Below, piece by piece: positions 34,286 to 46,130 of a stretch of DNA of 64,000 nucleotides. The notes under the pieces were generated by a model. That model was given only the letters and a program-made list of their open reading frames with translations, ran no database searches and had not been told where the DNA came from. The DNA is taken from the NCBI GenBank assembly GCA_035578905.1, contig JAQJVL010000085.1, positions 62,001 to 126,000 on the forward strand, in the 5' to 3' direction. The position numbers were made by a program, and so were the translations under genes. Numbering within the stretch: the first letter of the stretch is position 1; each line of letters begins with the position of its first letter. Source of the DNA: Stictocephala bisonia. Its lineage: Eukaryota > Arthropoda > Insecta > Hemiptera > Membracidae.

Positions 34286-35535
34286 TTCATCATATAGTGA
34301 TTAAAGTTTAGACTCTTTTACCCACATTAAGTAGGTTATAATTGCTTTTTGACAACAGAACCAACCGATTGTCCTTGGTCAACGTCATATCTGTTTGCAG
34401 TGTGGGTGAGTGTGTCAAAGTCTGCTATATGTGACCTGGGAGTGGATAGGTCACTCAACGTCTGTCCTATGTACAAGTAAACATTTAATGTAGACACACA
34501 GGTTCTAGAGGTTGCAAAATTAATTACTTGGTTACGTTGTAATCCATATGACATTTATGGTAATGATACATTCCTTTTAAATTCCTAGATAAATTCAGTG
34601 GTTTTATATAGATTTAAGTCAATTTAAATTGATCAATACAAAGTAATCAGTGCACAAACCATGCATGTCATGAGGATTACAATGTGACCAAGAAAGTAAT
34701 TTTACAACCTCTAGAACCCAAGAAAACATTGTTTCAGGAAATAGAGCTCTTTTTCTTGAGTAGTTATAATTCTGAAATTTATGAAAGTTATAGTAAACAT
34801 TCTTGTCAACTGCATATTAAAATATAAATGAGATACATTAATGGATTTTTGAGTAATAAAGGTGTAAAGTTGATGCACAGTGAAAACTAGTTAAAATTGG
34901 TACTTTTATGTACCAACTAACATTAAAATTCATAAAAAACATAATAACATTTTAAAATGCATATATTATAAAGTACAATTAAATTAGGAAAACAAAGTGT
35001 GTTTGGATTTTTCGCAGGCCTATAGTTTCTTAGTAATCAATCTTCCAACTTGGGTACACATCATTTCTACGCTGACATTAGATAAATGCTGTAGGTATTA
35101 GATCATGACTGAATTAAAATTGCAGACGTTATTCAGTTTCTAGGAATAAAGTTTGCAAGACAATTATTTATGCTAAGCAAACATAATGACTTGTGAGGGA
35201 TTGATCTTTGGAGGTTTTGGGCTTGACCTTTTCTAGAGTTCTCTATCAACAGGAGGAAGTGCCTAATTATCTCTAATAAAGCAATAAACAAATAATAATA
35301 ACAAATAAATAAACAGAAATTACATTAATAACCCTTACATATTCATCTATTCTATATAATTGAAGACTCTTCTACACACTTAATGAGTACAAAAAATAGA
35401 AAAAAAATGGTGAAAATATTTGTGCAGAAAGCCAAATTTGCTAATGATTACTCTGTGGATAAAACCTGTTGTAAAATATTAATAAACTTGTACAGTATGG
35501 CATTGTATGATCCAATGGGAAATATAATACCGTAC
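34286..35535. other. Intron, no feature seen
   Basis: AT-rich intronic sequence preceding the S6 exon. No element recognised. Confidence 0.45.
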
Positions 35536-35696
35536 CTGAAAATATTCTTCCAGCCTTTGGCGCAATGGATTTGGAATCTGATGAAACCTTATGAACTCTC
35601 TCACTCTCAGCATCTGTGTGTGATACCTTGCAGTACCGGAATACAATCGTTGAATTATTGCTGATACATTTCCAAATATACTTGCGTACATAAGAG
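35536..35696 (-). CDS. sei: ERG K+ channel exon: S6 and C-linker
   Basis: The exon has 2 nt plus 53 codons, between a TTCCAG acceptor and a GTACGG donor. It reads [20 protein letters not shown], then [20 protein letters not shown] and [13 protein letters not shown]. The first part completes S6; the aromatic Tyr and Phe of MYASIF match the two inner-cavity residues (Tyr652 and Phe656 in human ERG1) known to bind many blockers. The rest is the C-linker that connects the gate to the cyclic-nucleotide-binding homology domain. The peptide is close to identical with vertebrate ERG across its length. Confidence 0.96.
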
Positions 35697-36800
35697 CTGG
35701 AACAGGCAACGAGGCAATATTAACATCACATTTTTAGGTTACATATCCTTATTGAAAGGAATGTACCTGTTGCAATTCATATTCAAATATTTATTTATCA
35801 TAAGGACAGTTTAATCATTGACAGTGTCAAAATAGAGAGTATGCACCAAGTAAGAATTGCAGTAAACCTAAAAACACCTGAGGAATAAAACAATCAATAC
35901 ATTAAGGTCAAAAAGTCAAAGACAAAAGCAATCAATCTAAAAAATAATTTAACTTTTTTGGACGAGATCCTAACTTTCATCTCTTCAAGTGAGCTGATGC
36001 TCAATAATAGTTTTGTTATTATTTGTTAACTTTTATTTGACATTATTATTATGGTTTTAACAAATCATTAAAAATATTGTATAGCCAAATACTAAAATTA
36101 CCAGATTATTTGGTTTTTACCTTGAATACAAATTTAGTTCTAAGATTAGAGAATAGGAAATAAAATAGAATTTGTTATCTTATTGTTTAGTTCCAGAAAA
36201 ATATGTAGATCCTTTGGTAACCATAGACAGGATTAGAGGCAATGTTCACTGGGTCACACCTCAACCAAAAGACCATTGGTATTGTGCAATCCCATTTTTA
36301 TACAATCATTCTTTGGAAGAAATATTTAGTAAATTAATTATTCCTTAACTGTTTTATGGAACTAGTGGAACCACCCCTTGGCAGAAATATTAGACACCAG
36401 GGCAACATTATTAGAAAATTTTAAAAGGATAGCTACACAATCAACCTGTATTTTAAATTGAAACCAAACAAAATACAACCTTCTAGTTAAGTAACCTTCT
36501 AGTTAAGTTAGGCTATTCAATCAAACAACAAGATAAAAATCACCCTAGGATTATTTTTCCTAATAGTATTTGCCTAATAGTATTTTTCCTAATAGATAAC
36601 TACAAGCTGTGTGTGTGTCTATACTGCTCGACATTTGTCTTTACTAGTGATTTTGCTTCTGTTTGCTAACATTGCCAACACATAAGAAACCACTCTACTT
36701 GCATACTTTACGTCAATATGTACGATCTTCAATTAAGTCCTCATGACTGGTTCCTCATCTCTGCTAGTGGCATTAATAAATCATACTGCACTTAGAGTAG
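35697..36800. other. Intron, no feature seen
   Basis: AT-rich intron. Two small duplications (CCTTCTAGTTAAGT near 36,480 and CCTAATAGTATTT near 36,560) are the only local structure. Confidence 0.45.
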
Positions 36801-36804
36801 CGTA

Positions 36805-36920
36805 CACATACAGTGGTATTGACCCACCCACCCACCCATACAGTGGTATTGACAAAACCCACCCACCCATACAGTGGTATTGACCCACCAACCCACCCAT
36901 ACACGTACAGTGGTCAGATG
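36805..36920. repeat. Short minisatellite with CACCCATACAGTGGTATTGAC
   Basis: Three to four copies of CCCACCCATACAGTGGTATT followed by GAC, ending in ACACGTACAGTGGT. The same core, in inverse orientation, makes up the array at 7.8-8.65 kb. It lies directly against the left end of the 75-bp array. Confidence 0.85.
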
Positions 36921-36924
36921 TAGA

Positions 36925-39030
36925 TGTAGCTGAACAGACATGGCAATCTTCAGATGCCACTGTATGTACAGTAATCAGCTATCGTGGTTGTAGTTTGTCA
37001 CAGATATAGCTGAACAGACATGGCAATCTTCAGATGCCACTGTATGTAATCAGCTATCGTGGTTGTGGTTTGTCACAGATATAGCTGAACAGACATGGCA
37101 ATCTTCAGATGCCACTGTATGTAATCAGCTATTGTGGTTGTGGTTTGTCACAGATATATCTGAAAAGACATGGCAATCTTCAGATGCCACTGTATGTAAT
37201 TAGCTATCGTGGTTGTGGTTTGTCACAGATATAGCTGAACAGACATGGCAATCTTCAGATGCCACTGTATGTAATCAGCTATCATGGTTGTGGTTTGTCA
37301 CAGATGTAGCCGAACCGACATGGCAATCTTCAGATGCCACTGTATGTAATCAGCTATCATGGTTGTGGTTTGTCACATATATAGCTGAACCGACATGGCA
37401 ATCTTCAGATGCCACTGAATGTAATCAGCTATCATGGTTGTGGTTTGTCACAGATATAGCTGAACAGACATGGCAATCTTCAGATGCCACTGTATGTAAT
37501 CAGCTATCGTGGTTGTGGTTTGTCACAGATGTAGCTGAACCGACATGGCAATCTTCAGATGCCACTGTATGTAATCAGCTATCATGGTTGTGGTTTGTCA
37601 CAGATCTAGCTGAACAGACATGGCAATCTTCAGATGCCACTGTATGTACAGTAATCAGCTATCGTGGTTGTAGTTTGTCACAGATATAGCTGAACAGACA
37701 TGGCAATCTTCAGATGCCACTGTATGTAATCAGCTATCGTGGTTGTGGTTTGTCACAGATATAGCTGAACAGACATGGCAATCTTCAGATGCCACTGTAT
37801 GTAATCAGCTATTGTGGTTGTGGTTTGTCACAGATATATCTGAACAGACATGGCAATCTTCAGATGCCACTGTATGTAATTAGCTATCGTGGTTGTGGTT
37901 TGTCACAGATATAGCTGAACAGACATGGCAATCTTCAGATGCCACTGTATGTAATCAGCTATCATGGTTGTGGTTTGTCACAGATGTAGCCGAACCGACA
38001 TGGCAATCTTCAGATGCCACTGTATGTAATCAGCTATCATGGTTGTGGTTTGTCACAGATATAGCTGAACCGACATGGCAATCTTCAGATGCCACTGTAT
38101 GTAATCAGCTATCATGGTTGTGGTTTGTCACAGATATAGCTGAACAGACATGGCAATCTTCAGATGCCACTGTATGTAATCAGCTATCGTGGTTGTGGTT
38201 TGTCACAGATGTAGCTGAACCGACATGGCAATCTTCAGATGCCACTGTATGTAATCAGCTATCGTGGTTGTGGTTTGTCACAGATCTAGCTGAACAGACA
38301 TGGCAATCTTCAGATGCCACTGTATGTAATCAGCTATCATGGTTGTGGTTTGTCACAGATATAGCTGAACAGACATGGCAATCTTCAGATGCCACTGTAT
38401 GTAATCAGCTATCATGGTTGTGGTTTGTCACAGATGTAGCTGAACCGACATGGCAATCTTCAGATGCCACTGTATGTAATCAGCTATCGTGGTTGTGGTT
38501 TGTCGCAGATATAGCTGAACCGACATGGCAATCTTCAGATGCCACTGTATGTAATCAGCTATCGTGGTTGTGGTTTGTCACAGATGTAGCTGAACCGACA
38601 TGGCAATCTTCAGATACCATTGTATGTAATCAGCAATCGTGGTTGTGGTTTGTCACAGATATAGCTGAACAGACATGGCAATCTTCAGATGCCACTGTAT
38701 CTAATCAGCTATCATGGTTGTGGTTTGTCGCAGATATAGCTGAACAGACATGGCAATCTTCAGATGCCACTGTATGTAATCAGCTATCGTGGTTGTGGTT
38801 TGTCACAGATATAGCTGAACAGACATGGCAATCTTCAGATGCCACTGTATGTAATCAGCTATCATGGTTGTGGTTTGTCACAGATATAGCTGAACCGACA
38901 TGGCAATCTTCAGATGCCACTGTATGTAATCAGCTATCATGGTTGTGGTTTGTCACATATATAGCTGAACAGACATGGCAATCTTCAGATGCCACTGTAT
39001 CTAATCAGCTATCATGGTTGTGGTTTTCTT
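36925..39030. repeat. 75-bp tandem array with higher-order structure
   Basis: About 28 copies of a 75-bp unit (AGCTGAACAGACATGGCAAT, CTTCAGATGCCACTGTATGT, AATCAGCTATCGTGGTTGTG and so on). Units differ at a few positions (ATAGCTGAACAG or GTAGCTGAACCG; CTATCG or CTATCA). A 5-bp insertion (CAGTA) at 36,970 and 37,650 marks a higher-order repeat of 680 bp (nine units plus 5). Because 75 is divisible by three, one plus-strand frame stays open for 158 codons (37213-37689) and 406 codons (37893-39113), encoding 25-residue repeats that start WFVTDIAEQTWQ. I see no promoter, splice context or domain, so coding is not supported. Confidence 0.95.
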
Positions 39031-39874
39031 TTTCTATACCAGTGGCATTTCATACTAGAGTACACAAACTTCATCAAGATATAATGGTCCAAACACCTTT
39101 GGCAAATTATTAAGTGGACCTCCCGGGATTGGAACCTGTAACCCGGTGTGGTGGTTGGAAGATTAATTTTGTACTTAGTTTTTAGAAGGGTTTCAAGCTT
39201 GTTTGAATCTGTCTAGGTTACAAGCTTGGATGTGATTAGAGACTTTTTTACAAGTTTATTTATTACACATAACATAATTTGCAAATAATAAAATGTTTTG
39301 TTAGCATAAAAGAGAATATTTAGCTTATTTTTCAGCTGCCAATGTGTAAGTAAGTGCCATTTACTGTATATCTGTACGTCACTTCACATTACTAATATTC
39401 ATTAGCCGAATATGAAAACCATTCAAAACTAACTTTTCATAAGTTTAATATTCATAAGGTTTATGATAAATGATATTGTAATAAGCTCCATAAATAAAGT
39501 TAAACAACAGTTTATATTTTTGAAAATATGTTCTTCTGAATACTATCAGGGTGGTTGCAAACTGTATCAAACACAACACGACTTCCTGTCGTCTTGTGCT
39601 GTGTTTCATGGTGGGCGCATACGAATTAGAACACATCAAGAGACAATGGTAGACATCACGAAAGTGAAGTCTAGTTTCTCATTCTTGCTTGATACTCTAG
39701 ATTAATTTGATCATAAAAATGCAGCTCATACAGTTTAAATAGTTAATCAATCTTTCCTCCTCTCTAAAAAATAGGACAGTAGAAAAATGATAGATTAAAT
39801 TTTTTTTCAATTGATTCTGAGCAAAATAATGCTATAGCAAATTTGTCTAAGTTCGATCCCAATCAGAATCAATA
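39031..39874. other. Intron, with a tRNA-like scrap
   Basis: At 39,119-39,150 CCTCCCGGGATTGGAACC looks like the complement of a tRNA-type B box (GGTTCCAATCCC), but no A box is present. The rest is AT-rich. Confidence 0.4.
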
Positions 39875-39879
39875 CATTT

Positions 39880-40080
39880 TGAGAAGGATCAGCTGATAAC
39901 CACTGGCTGTTCATTTGTCATTGGGCTATTAATTAATGACACTTTCTAAGGAATAGTCGGCCTTAGTCCGTAACAATGACTACATTCGCTCATCTACACT
40001 CATCATACTCATTCGAAATCCATATTCTCCCATATCTTAACGATCGGCATCTTATGAATAAATAAATAAAAAAAAAAAAA
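39880..40080 (+). mobile_element. SINE-like repeat, 3' part
   Basis: The block TTGGGCTATTAATTAATGAC, ACTTTCTAAGGAATAGTCGG, CCTTAGTCCGTAACAATGAC, ATCTACACTCATCATACTCA ending in poly-A at 40,070 matches the three tandem units at 59.8-60.7 kb. The B-box part is not clear here. Confidence 0.75.
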
Positions 40081-40607
40081 TTGTCACTTTTGTAAAAATA
40101 TTATTACAATATTTTTTAATGTATTCTTCTCTCTAGAAATTAGACAATAAAAATTAGTGGATTTTAATTTTTATTTAGTTAATTCTGAATAAAGTCTCAT
40201 AATAGTCTTTAAAAAGTCTCTTTCATAAAAATGTCATTTCACAATTTTTGACTAGAAATAAATATTATAAAATGAGCCAAACCACATAGAGCCTGTATTA
40301 TATTGTACATATCATAGGCATAGTATTATATTGTATCATCGAAGAATTAAACAGTATAATCAAGTACATAATGAATGATTTTAATGAAATTTATTCTGTA
40401 TTATGATGCTCTTTTATACTTGTGTTATACATAGTAATATTGTTTTGTATGAAATACAAAAGCTTGTTTATGTTAAAAGCAATAGAAAATCTCTCATCAT
40501 TGTTATCTTGACTAAACTTATTGTTAGTAATCGGCCATCCTGGTGGTCACCAGTGATGTCCCTGTTGTTTTTCTCCCTAGGGATTGACAGGCGATTTATC
40601 AAAGGAG
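40081..40607. other. Intron, no feature seen
   Basis: AT-rich intronic sequence. Confidence 0.4.
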
Positions 40608-40615
40608 GTTGGGTG

Positions 40616-41017
40616 TAGTGATGTAGTAATCGACTAGTACCTAAAGTAGTCGATTAGTCAATAGTCTAAAGTAGTTGTATATAGACTAGTCTGTGATATC
40701 TTAATTTTAGAGCTTGTTTGAATTTGAATCAGCGTTTGCTTAATAGTTGTTTGTACGACTAGACTAGTCGATTACAGAATTGCTATTAAACGTAATTTTA
40801 CTTTCATGTCTGGACAGGAAAAACTGGTTGACTAGTTTTCTACAATCAAGGCCATTCAATGGACAAGTAGCGCAAGTGACGAATACTTCAGTCCAGTCAG
40901 ACCCATCATACGTAAAAACTAGTCAACTAGTTTCAACGACTAGTCTAGTCGATGTTTGAAACTAGTCGATACTTGAAACTAGTCGATACTTGAAACTAGT
41001 CGATAGTCCCATCACTA
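40616..41017. mobile_element. hAT-type MITE with CTAGTCGAT repeats
   Basis: The 402-bp element starts TAGTGATG and ends CATCACTA, with longer inverted similarity (ATCGACTAGT against ACTAGTCGAT). Flanks are a near-perfect 8-bp duplication: GTTGGGTG (40608-40615) and GTTGGCTG (41018-41025). CTAGTCGAT and its complement recur many times inside, especially at 40,930-41,000. It has no coding capacity. Confidence 0.88.
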
Positions 41018-41025
41018 GTTGGCTG

Positions 41026-41465
41026 CTGACAGAGAGGCTGTTGTGACAGAAGAGTGAGACTGTTTGTTCCAAAGCTGGCAGGCTGATTAGGAAACCGATC
41101 TAAGAGGACGTTGGACCACGAGACTCATCAGGGAAGTTTGACCTTGGGTGGAACAAGGACATAGGGAGGTCAGGTTCCCATTTTTTTTTCTGGCCATGGA
41201 TACTTTCGCTCCTACCTGCACAAGATGGGGAAGGCAGAGAGCTCTCAGTGTAAATAATGTTTTGCCATCTAGGATAGAGTGGAGCACCCTTTTTTCCAGT
41301 GTGACCCTTGGGGTCTGAGAAGAGCCACTCGGACTTCGGAGGGCCATGACTTCAATTCCCATCATGTTGTAGGTGGCATTTTCAGAGGAGAAGACATCTG
41401 GAGCCGTGTTGCCCAGTATATTGAGGGCATATTTTGGGAAATGAAGGCAGATTTAGATCACTAAC
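41026..41465 (+). mobile_element. R1-like LINE fragment (reverse transcriptase C-terminus)
   Basis: On the plus strand, frames across 41,095-41,465 read RGRWTTRLIREV, stop, PWVEQGHREVRF, then after a shift SGHGYFRSYLHKMGKAESSQ and DRVEHPFFQCDPWGLRRA, VVGGIFRGEDIWSRVAQYIE. The pattern (W..RLI..V..WV.R.HGEV.F, GHG.FR.YLH..G, C..C..VEH..F.C, W..V..YIE) is the C-terminal domain of R1/LOA-type non-LTR retrotransposons. At least one frameshift and one stop make it dead. The upstream part is interrupted by the MITE at 40,616. Confidence 0.75.
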
Positions 41466-41574
41466 TTAGCGATTTGTACTGTAGAATGCCTTGAAGGCAA
41501 ACAGCAAATAAGCCTAACCTGAAGTAATATGATAAACTGTTCCAGGCTAGTCTTTGTAGAAGAGGGAGTTTTTT

Positions 41575-42042
41575 TTAAATGGGTAGTTTGGGAAACTGAG
41601 AGTCACACACCTTGTTCATAAATAAATTTTTACCTCCTCGCTCCGTAAGAAAATAAATTATTACGAAAAACATAAATAATATAATGCAAAAATCAACAAC
41701 AGTAGTGAGAGATAACTGTGAACTAATTTGGATGTTATGTTGACATATTTGTGTATCTGGCAGTAAGCTGTACTGTGAGAAGTGGACACATGCATCGTAA
41801 GTTTTGTTCAATAGCATTTGTCTGACGAGAAATTTTTGGAGACCTTTGCCAAAACGCCTTGTGAGCCTAACGATGTCTGATGATGTTTTTTCTACATATT
41901 GAGGCGGTATGTAGTTGCTCCATTTAAACTCATATAAACTGATGGCTGAAACGTCTAAAGGACTTCTTCTTATTGCTACATTAAAGTACTTGTTATTAGC
42001 TATAAAGAAATTGAAGATTGTCATATCGGTTACTATTAGCAA
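41575..42042 (-). CDS. Unrecognised 155-residue ORF with a possible membrane segment
   Basis: The ORF starts MLIVTDMTIFNFFIANNKYF and ends QFPKLPI. It includes PLDVSAISLYEFKWSNYIPP, a basic stretch (RLTRRFGKGLQKFLVRQ) and, near the C-terminus (about residues 115-135), the hydrophobic run TVVDFCIILFMFFVIIYFL followed by TERGGKN. I recognise no family. The amino-acid mix is richer and less biased than the AT-driven chance ORFs elsewhere in the window. It lies on the same strand as the channel, between the S6 and pore exons. It may be a nested intronless gene, a processed pseudogene or part of an unknown mobile element. Confidence 0.35.
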   Translation of the reverse strand: MLIVTDMTIFNFFIANNKYFNVAIRRSPLDVSAISLYEFKWSNYIPPQYVEKTSSDIVRLTRRFGKGLQKFLVRQMLLNKTYDACVHFSQYSLLPDTQICQHNIQISSQLSLTTVVDFCIILFMFFVIIYFLTERGGKNLFMNKVCDSQFPKLPI

Positions 42043-42852
42043 TCACTTATAAGTTAGTTTGACACTAATCAGTTATCATATACCAATACAGGTAAAACAG
42101 AGAATAGCTCCTTAGTTAGTTCAAGAAATAAATGGAGTAGGTTAGACGCTGATGGCCTTAGATGATATCTCACTTGAAAATGGCAGCCAGTTAATCTAAA
42201 TGGTGGCATTTTGCCAAAGTTTGTACAGAAATAGCAGTAATCTTGCACAGTTCCACTGACATTTCATAAAAGGAATTGATTGTTAAATGTGAATAATGAA
42301 TGATAATATGCTATACGATTTTAATTTCAAAATAGGGTTGTTTTGGTAATGTATTATTGATTGGTAAATCAACCTTGATAAATGTATAAGTTAGTTTTAA
42401 AGAATATTGAGTTGTCATCTAATGGAAAAATTAGATTAGATTCCTTTACTACTTAATATAGAAGATATGTCTTGGTAAGAGTGGTATTAAAATATCCATC
42501 TAATTATTAAGTAACTAGAGTTTAAATAAGTCTGGCAGAAGAATTTATGTAAACAAATTTATCTGAAACAATCAGTTGAATAATTATGCTTTCTTAATCA
42601 TTAACAACATCAGATCCTCCATAAAATATAAAATAATTAAAACATTTAACTAAATAATAGAGTAATTTTAGTTTGTAGGTTCAGGGTGTGGTATAATTTT
42701 ATAGTTTCATCTTTTTCTGTGTTTTTTTGAAAACGGTACAATATAAGAAATGTTAGATTATGTAAATTAGAGTTTGAGAGATTAAAATGACTTTGTTATC
42801 AGTCATTATAAACTATACATAATATAAGTTAATATTTTAAGTCTTTACTTAC
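42043..42852. other. Intron, no feature seen
   Basis: AT-rich intronic sequence. Confidence 0.45.
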
Positions 42853-42973
42853 ATCCAACTAGCATAACACAAATTGTAAAAACTTTCTCAGCATCTGTGT
42901 TAGGAGCTACGTTGCCGAAACCAACAGACGTTAATGAAGAAAAGGTGAAGTAAAGTGCTGTAATGTACCGAGA
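42853..42973 (-). CDS. sei: ERG K+ channel exon: pore helix, selectivity filter, start of S6
   Basis: The exon follows GTTTTGTTTCAG and ends in GGAT before GTAAGT; it has 40 codons plus one base. It reads [20 protein letters not shown], then [26 protein letters not shown] is the ERG version of the K+ selectivity filter (GFG rather than GYG), preceded by the pore helix and followed by the start of S6. The final T joins CT of the next exon to make the Ser of VGSLMYAS, an independent check of this donor. It is only 1.1 kb from the turret exon, the shortest clear intron of the gene. Confidence 0.96.
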
Positions 42974-44100
42974 CTGAAACAAAACAAATAATAGATAACA
43001 AATAGATAGTTGTTCAGATTATTTTTGTATGCAATACTTTCATAGTTGGTCTTTGTTATCTATGTATGTCTCCTGCTGGAAAAATACTGTCACAATATTT
43101 TCTAATAGAAGCATATCAATGAAGTAATTTACCTTATAAGAGAAAATTTTAGGGCTCTACCCGCACTCTCATTCCCACAAACCCACAACATTCTAGTAAG
43201 CAATAACTTGATCACAATATGAAAGAAGCTAAAAGGTGAAAAGTGATTATAATGGAAATGTTTTACTAATCAATGTTGTTCTCTGATCAGGCATGCCTTT
43301 AAATTAAGAGGAGAAAAACTATCAGCATTCTTTCATAGGCTGTCAATAATCAAGGAATACTCCAGCCAAAATGCTACTATACCAAAACTAGGTGGTGTAT
43401 TGTTACCACCACATGAGCACAGGTGAGTCATTACCACCATACCAGAATGGGTGGATTACCTCTGTACATGTATGGGTGGGAGGGTGGGTTTTTATAACTT
43501 TCCTTACCAGTGATTGAATAAAGTTATAGAATACAATCCTAAACATTTATAAATATACATTTGTTGTTCAGCTTGATTTTCTTGGAAATTCACATAAGAA
43601 TTGAAAATTTAATCTGAGCAATTTTATTCTTCATAGTGATTATACCTTTGCTAGTTAGTGCATGAATACAAATATTTATTTAGAGTTGATGCTCAAACAT
43701 CTTTATTTATAAGTTGTATAGCTGAAACAAGGATGGTTTCTCCATTGATTTTCAGTGAAGGGTATTAACAACTAAAGTTTTTAGGCACAAGACAGGTTAT
43801 ATCATTGCTTTTTGTGTATTTAGTAGTGATTGAGATGAGTGTGCAATGCATTAAAAAGATTTGCCCAATTTACATTATTGCTTGTGGTTCAACTGACCTA
43901 GAAGTTCTACTCAGATACTATTGATGTGTAGTAAAACCTTGATATAATATCACCTTGCTAAAAACTCAACAGTTTGAGTAGCACTTTTTTAACATTCCAA
44001 CAAAATAAAATATCTAAAGAGTGCAGAATTTTATTTTATTTCTGTTAAATCTTAAAAACATGTTAACTTTCGATCATATTGATTTTGTTGTATAACTTAC
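42974..44100. other. Intron with a small minisatellite relic
   Basis: At 43,425-43,490 ATTACCACCATACCAGAATG, GGTGGATTACCTCTGTACAT and GTATGGGTGGGAGGGTGGG resemble units of the array at 7.8-8.65 kb. The rest is AT-rich. Confidence 0.5.
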
Positions 44101-44221
44101 CTTTATTGAAGGCCCGCCGGTATTGTTATGCAAGTAGAATTGATGAGTGTCATTTGCAAGAATGTCGAGCCAGCCGACTTTGCTCTGCAGATGAGGACGC
44201 TCTGCATTTCCAATTGCATAC
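44101..44221 (-). CDS. sei: ERG K+ channel exon: S5-pore turret
   Basis: This 121-nt exon (one base completing Trp, then 40 codons) begins after GGTTTAG and ends in AAAG before GTAAGT. It encodes YAIGNAERPHLQSKVGWLD, then an extracellular turret ending in NTGGPSIK. The long S5-P linker with an amphipathic helix around GWLD is an ERG hallmark and shapes the fast inactivation typical of these channels. Two N-glycosylation sequons are visible (NDT and NNT). The middle of the turret (after ILAN, through the HQFYLHNN part) is the least conserved piece of the transmembrane region, as expected for an outward-facing loop. Confidence 0.92.
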
Positions 44222-45904
44222 CTAAACCAGAGAAGGTATTTAGTTTGCAAGGAATCAGTATGTTTTTTTATTTGTTCTTCTATGTAAACTTTTTTTATAA
44301 TTGATAACATTCCTTTTTTAAGTAAATTTTGAGGTCACTGATCCAGAATTTCATTCAATATTAAATAGGAAATCTGCCTTTTTCTAACTTCCAGATGAAG
44401 TTGCCAGTGGTATCTACAATTTATTTTTTTCCTGTATCGATAATTTTCTTTTCAAATAAGTATGTTGACTTTTTTTCAGTCTTTTGTTTATTATTTTAAC
44501 AAAGATTTTTCAAATTCTCAACCATTGTATTAGTTTAATAATATTATTAAATCTGTAAAAGAATTAATCAACACATGTAGTAACACAGTAAAAGGTTTAA
44601 CATTTCTGTATATATATCTGCAGTAAACAGACATTTTTACAGGTTTCAGAATGTATGACTTTTGGGAAATACTGCAATCAAAACAAAGGTGATTTTATTA
44701 TCAAGATAAAAATAAAAAGAGATGAAGAACAATCGATTTGTAGAATTTAAATGTTTTGATATATCAATTTATGCTGTCATTGGACAGATATATTGAGAAG
44801 TAAGTCTTTAAAACAGTTAATTTTTTAATACTATAATGGAAACAAATCCCAACTTTTTAGCCATAATTTACAAAAAATAACAAATGAAAAATTGTTAAAA
44901 GAATGCTTACCTTTTTTCAGATTTAAAAAATTTTAAGTTTTGTATTGTAATAATTTTTTATTGATATTGTAACTAAGACTGTATATAAAATACAAGGTAA
45001 TCATATTTATAGAACCCTATATCTCTTTTTCTAACAAGTCTTGACTCTTTTATGTGTTGAGATGGAAAAGATGAATTGAGTGTCGCTCCACGTACATATT
45101 GCCATTAATATGCTGTCATGAATATCTGCCGAATTTACTTTAGTAGTTTTCTTGAAATTCAATATATGCTACTTTATTTTCAAGATTGTGATGTTTTTAT
45201 GATAAATAATATTCCTTTCTTTAATAAAGGTACAACTATAATTATGTACTAGAAAATGTCCATAAATAAATTGAAATTTAAACGATATTAATTAAAATTT
45301 GTGTGAATTATGATTTGTCTTGAGTTAAATTTGATAAATCAGCATTTCTTGCAAACAAGTTTCTGTACTTTGTGCAAAATAATAATAATAAGACAATTAA
45401 GGCCCAGTCTACTATTCGAGACTTCAGTCCTCCTCATTAGTATCTACCAACAATTTCAATATTTTAAAACATATTCATTATGGTTTGAACTGAATTTAAG
45501 GTATGGAATTTAATTCACAAGAAAGAGTAACAAGTAGCTATAGAATTCAACACTTTTTAATTAAAATTCTATAATAAACTAAAATTTCCTCTAACAAACA
45601 GAATAAAATTTGAGGTAATTATATTGAACATTGTTGACATTTTTGGTGGCATTTTTTCTTCACAGTAGATACAGAAAAAAAATATGATAATTTTTTCAGT
45701 GGAAAAGCAAAAAAAAAAAAAAAAAAAATATGAAAATGAGGAAAAAGGGAACAATATTTGTTATCATGAATATAACAATGTGAGTACTCAAATTGTGCAG
45801 AATTTTATCCTGATCACAAATATTTCAAGGTTTTTACAATCGAACCACTATTTAGCACATTCGCACCGAAAATGTGCCGATTTCAATAAGGTTACATTCT
45901 GATA
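44222..45904. other. Intron, no feature seen
   Basis: AT-rich intron between the S5-pore exon and a foldback repeat, with a 19-bp poly-A at about 45,709. Confidence 0.45.
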
Positions 45905-46130
45905 GGATAGGGATGTTCTGATAGGATTATGTTATGTTTGGTTATGTTATATTAGGTTTAGTTGAACCATGCTAGGTTCGGTTAGGTTTGCTTAGGTTAT
46001 GTTAGGATTGGTTAGGTTAAACCTAAGTAAACTAATGTAACCAAACCTAACATAACTTAAAAAACTTGACTTCAACAAACCTTATATAACCTAACCACAC
46101 CTAACACAACCTAACAGCTTTTTCAGTACA
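45905..46130. repeat. TTAGG-like foldback repeat
   Basis: The left half (to about 46,020) has many variants of GGTTAGGTT on the plus strand and the right half has the complement (AACCTAACC..). The motif looks like the insect telomere unit TTAGG, though irregular. The two halves can fold into a hairpin. Short dispersed repeats of this form are common in insect genomes. Confidence 0.8.

Noticed and set aside
36925..39113. Repeat protein gene of 406 residues
   Set aside because: The open frame follows from the 75-bp unit length. There is no domain, promoter or splice context.
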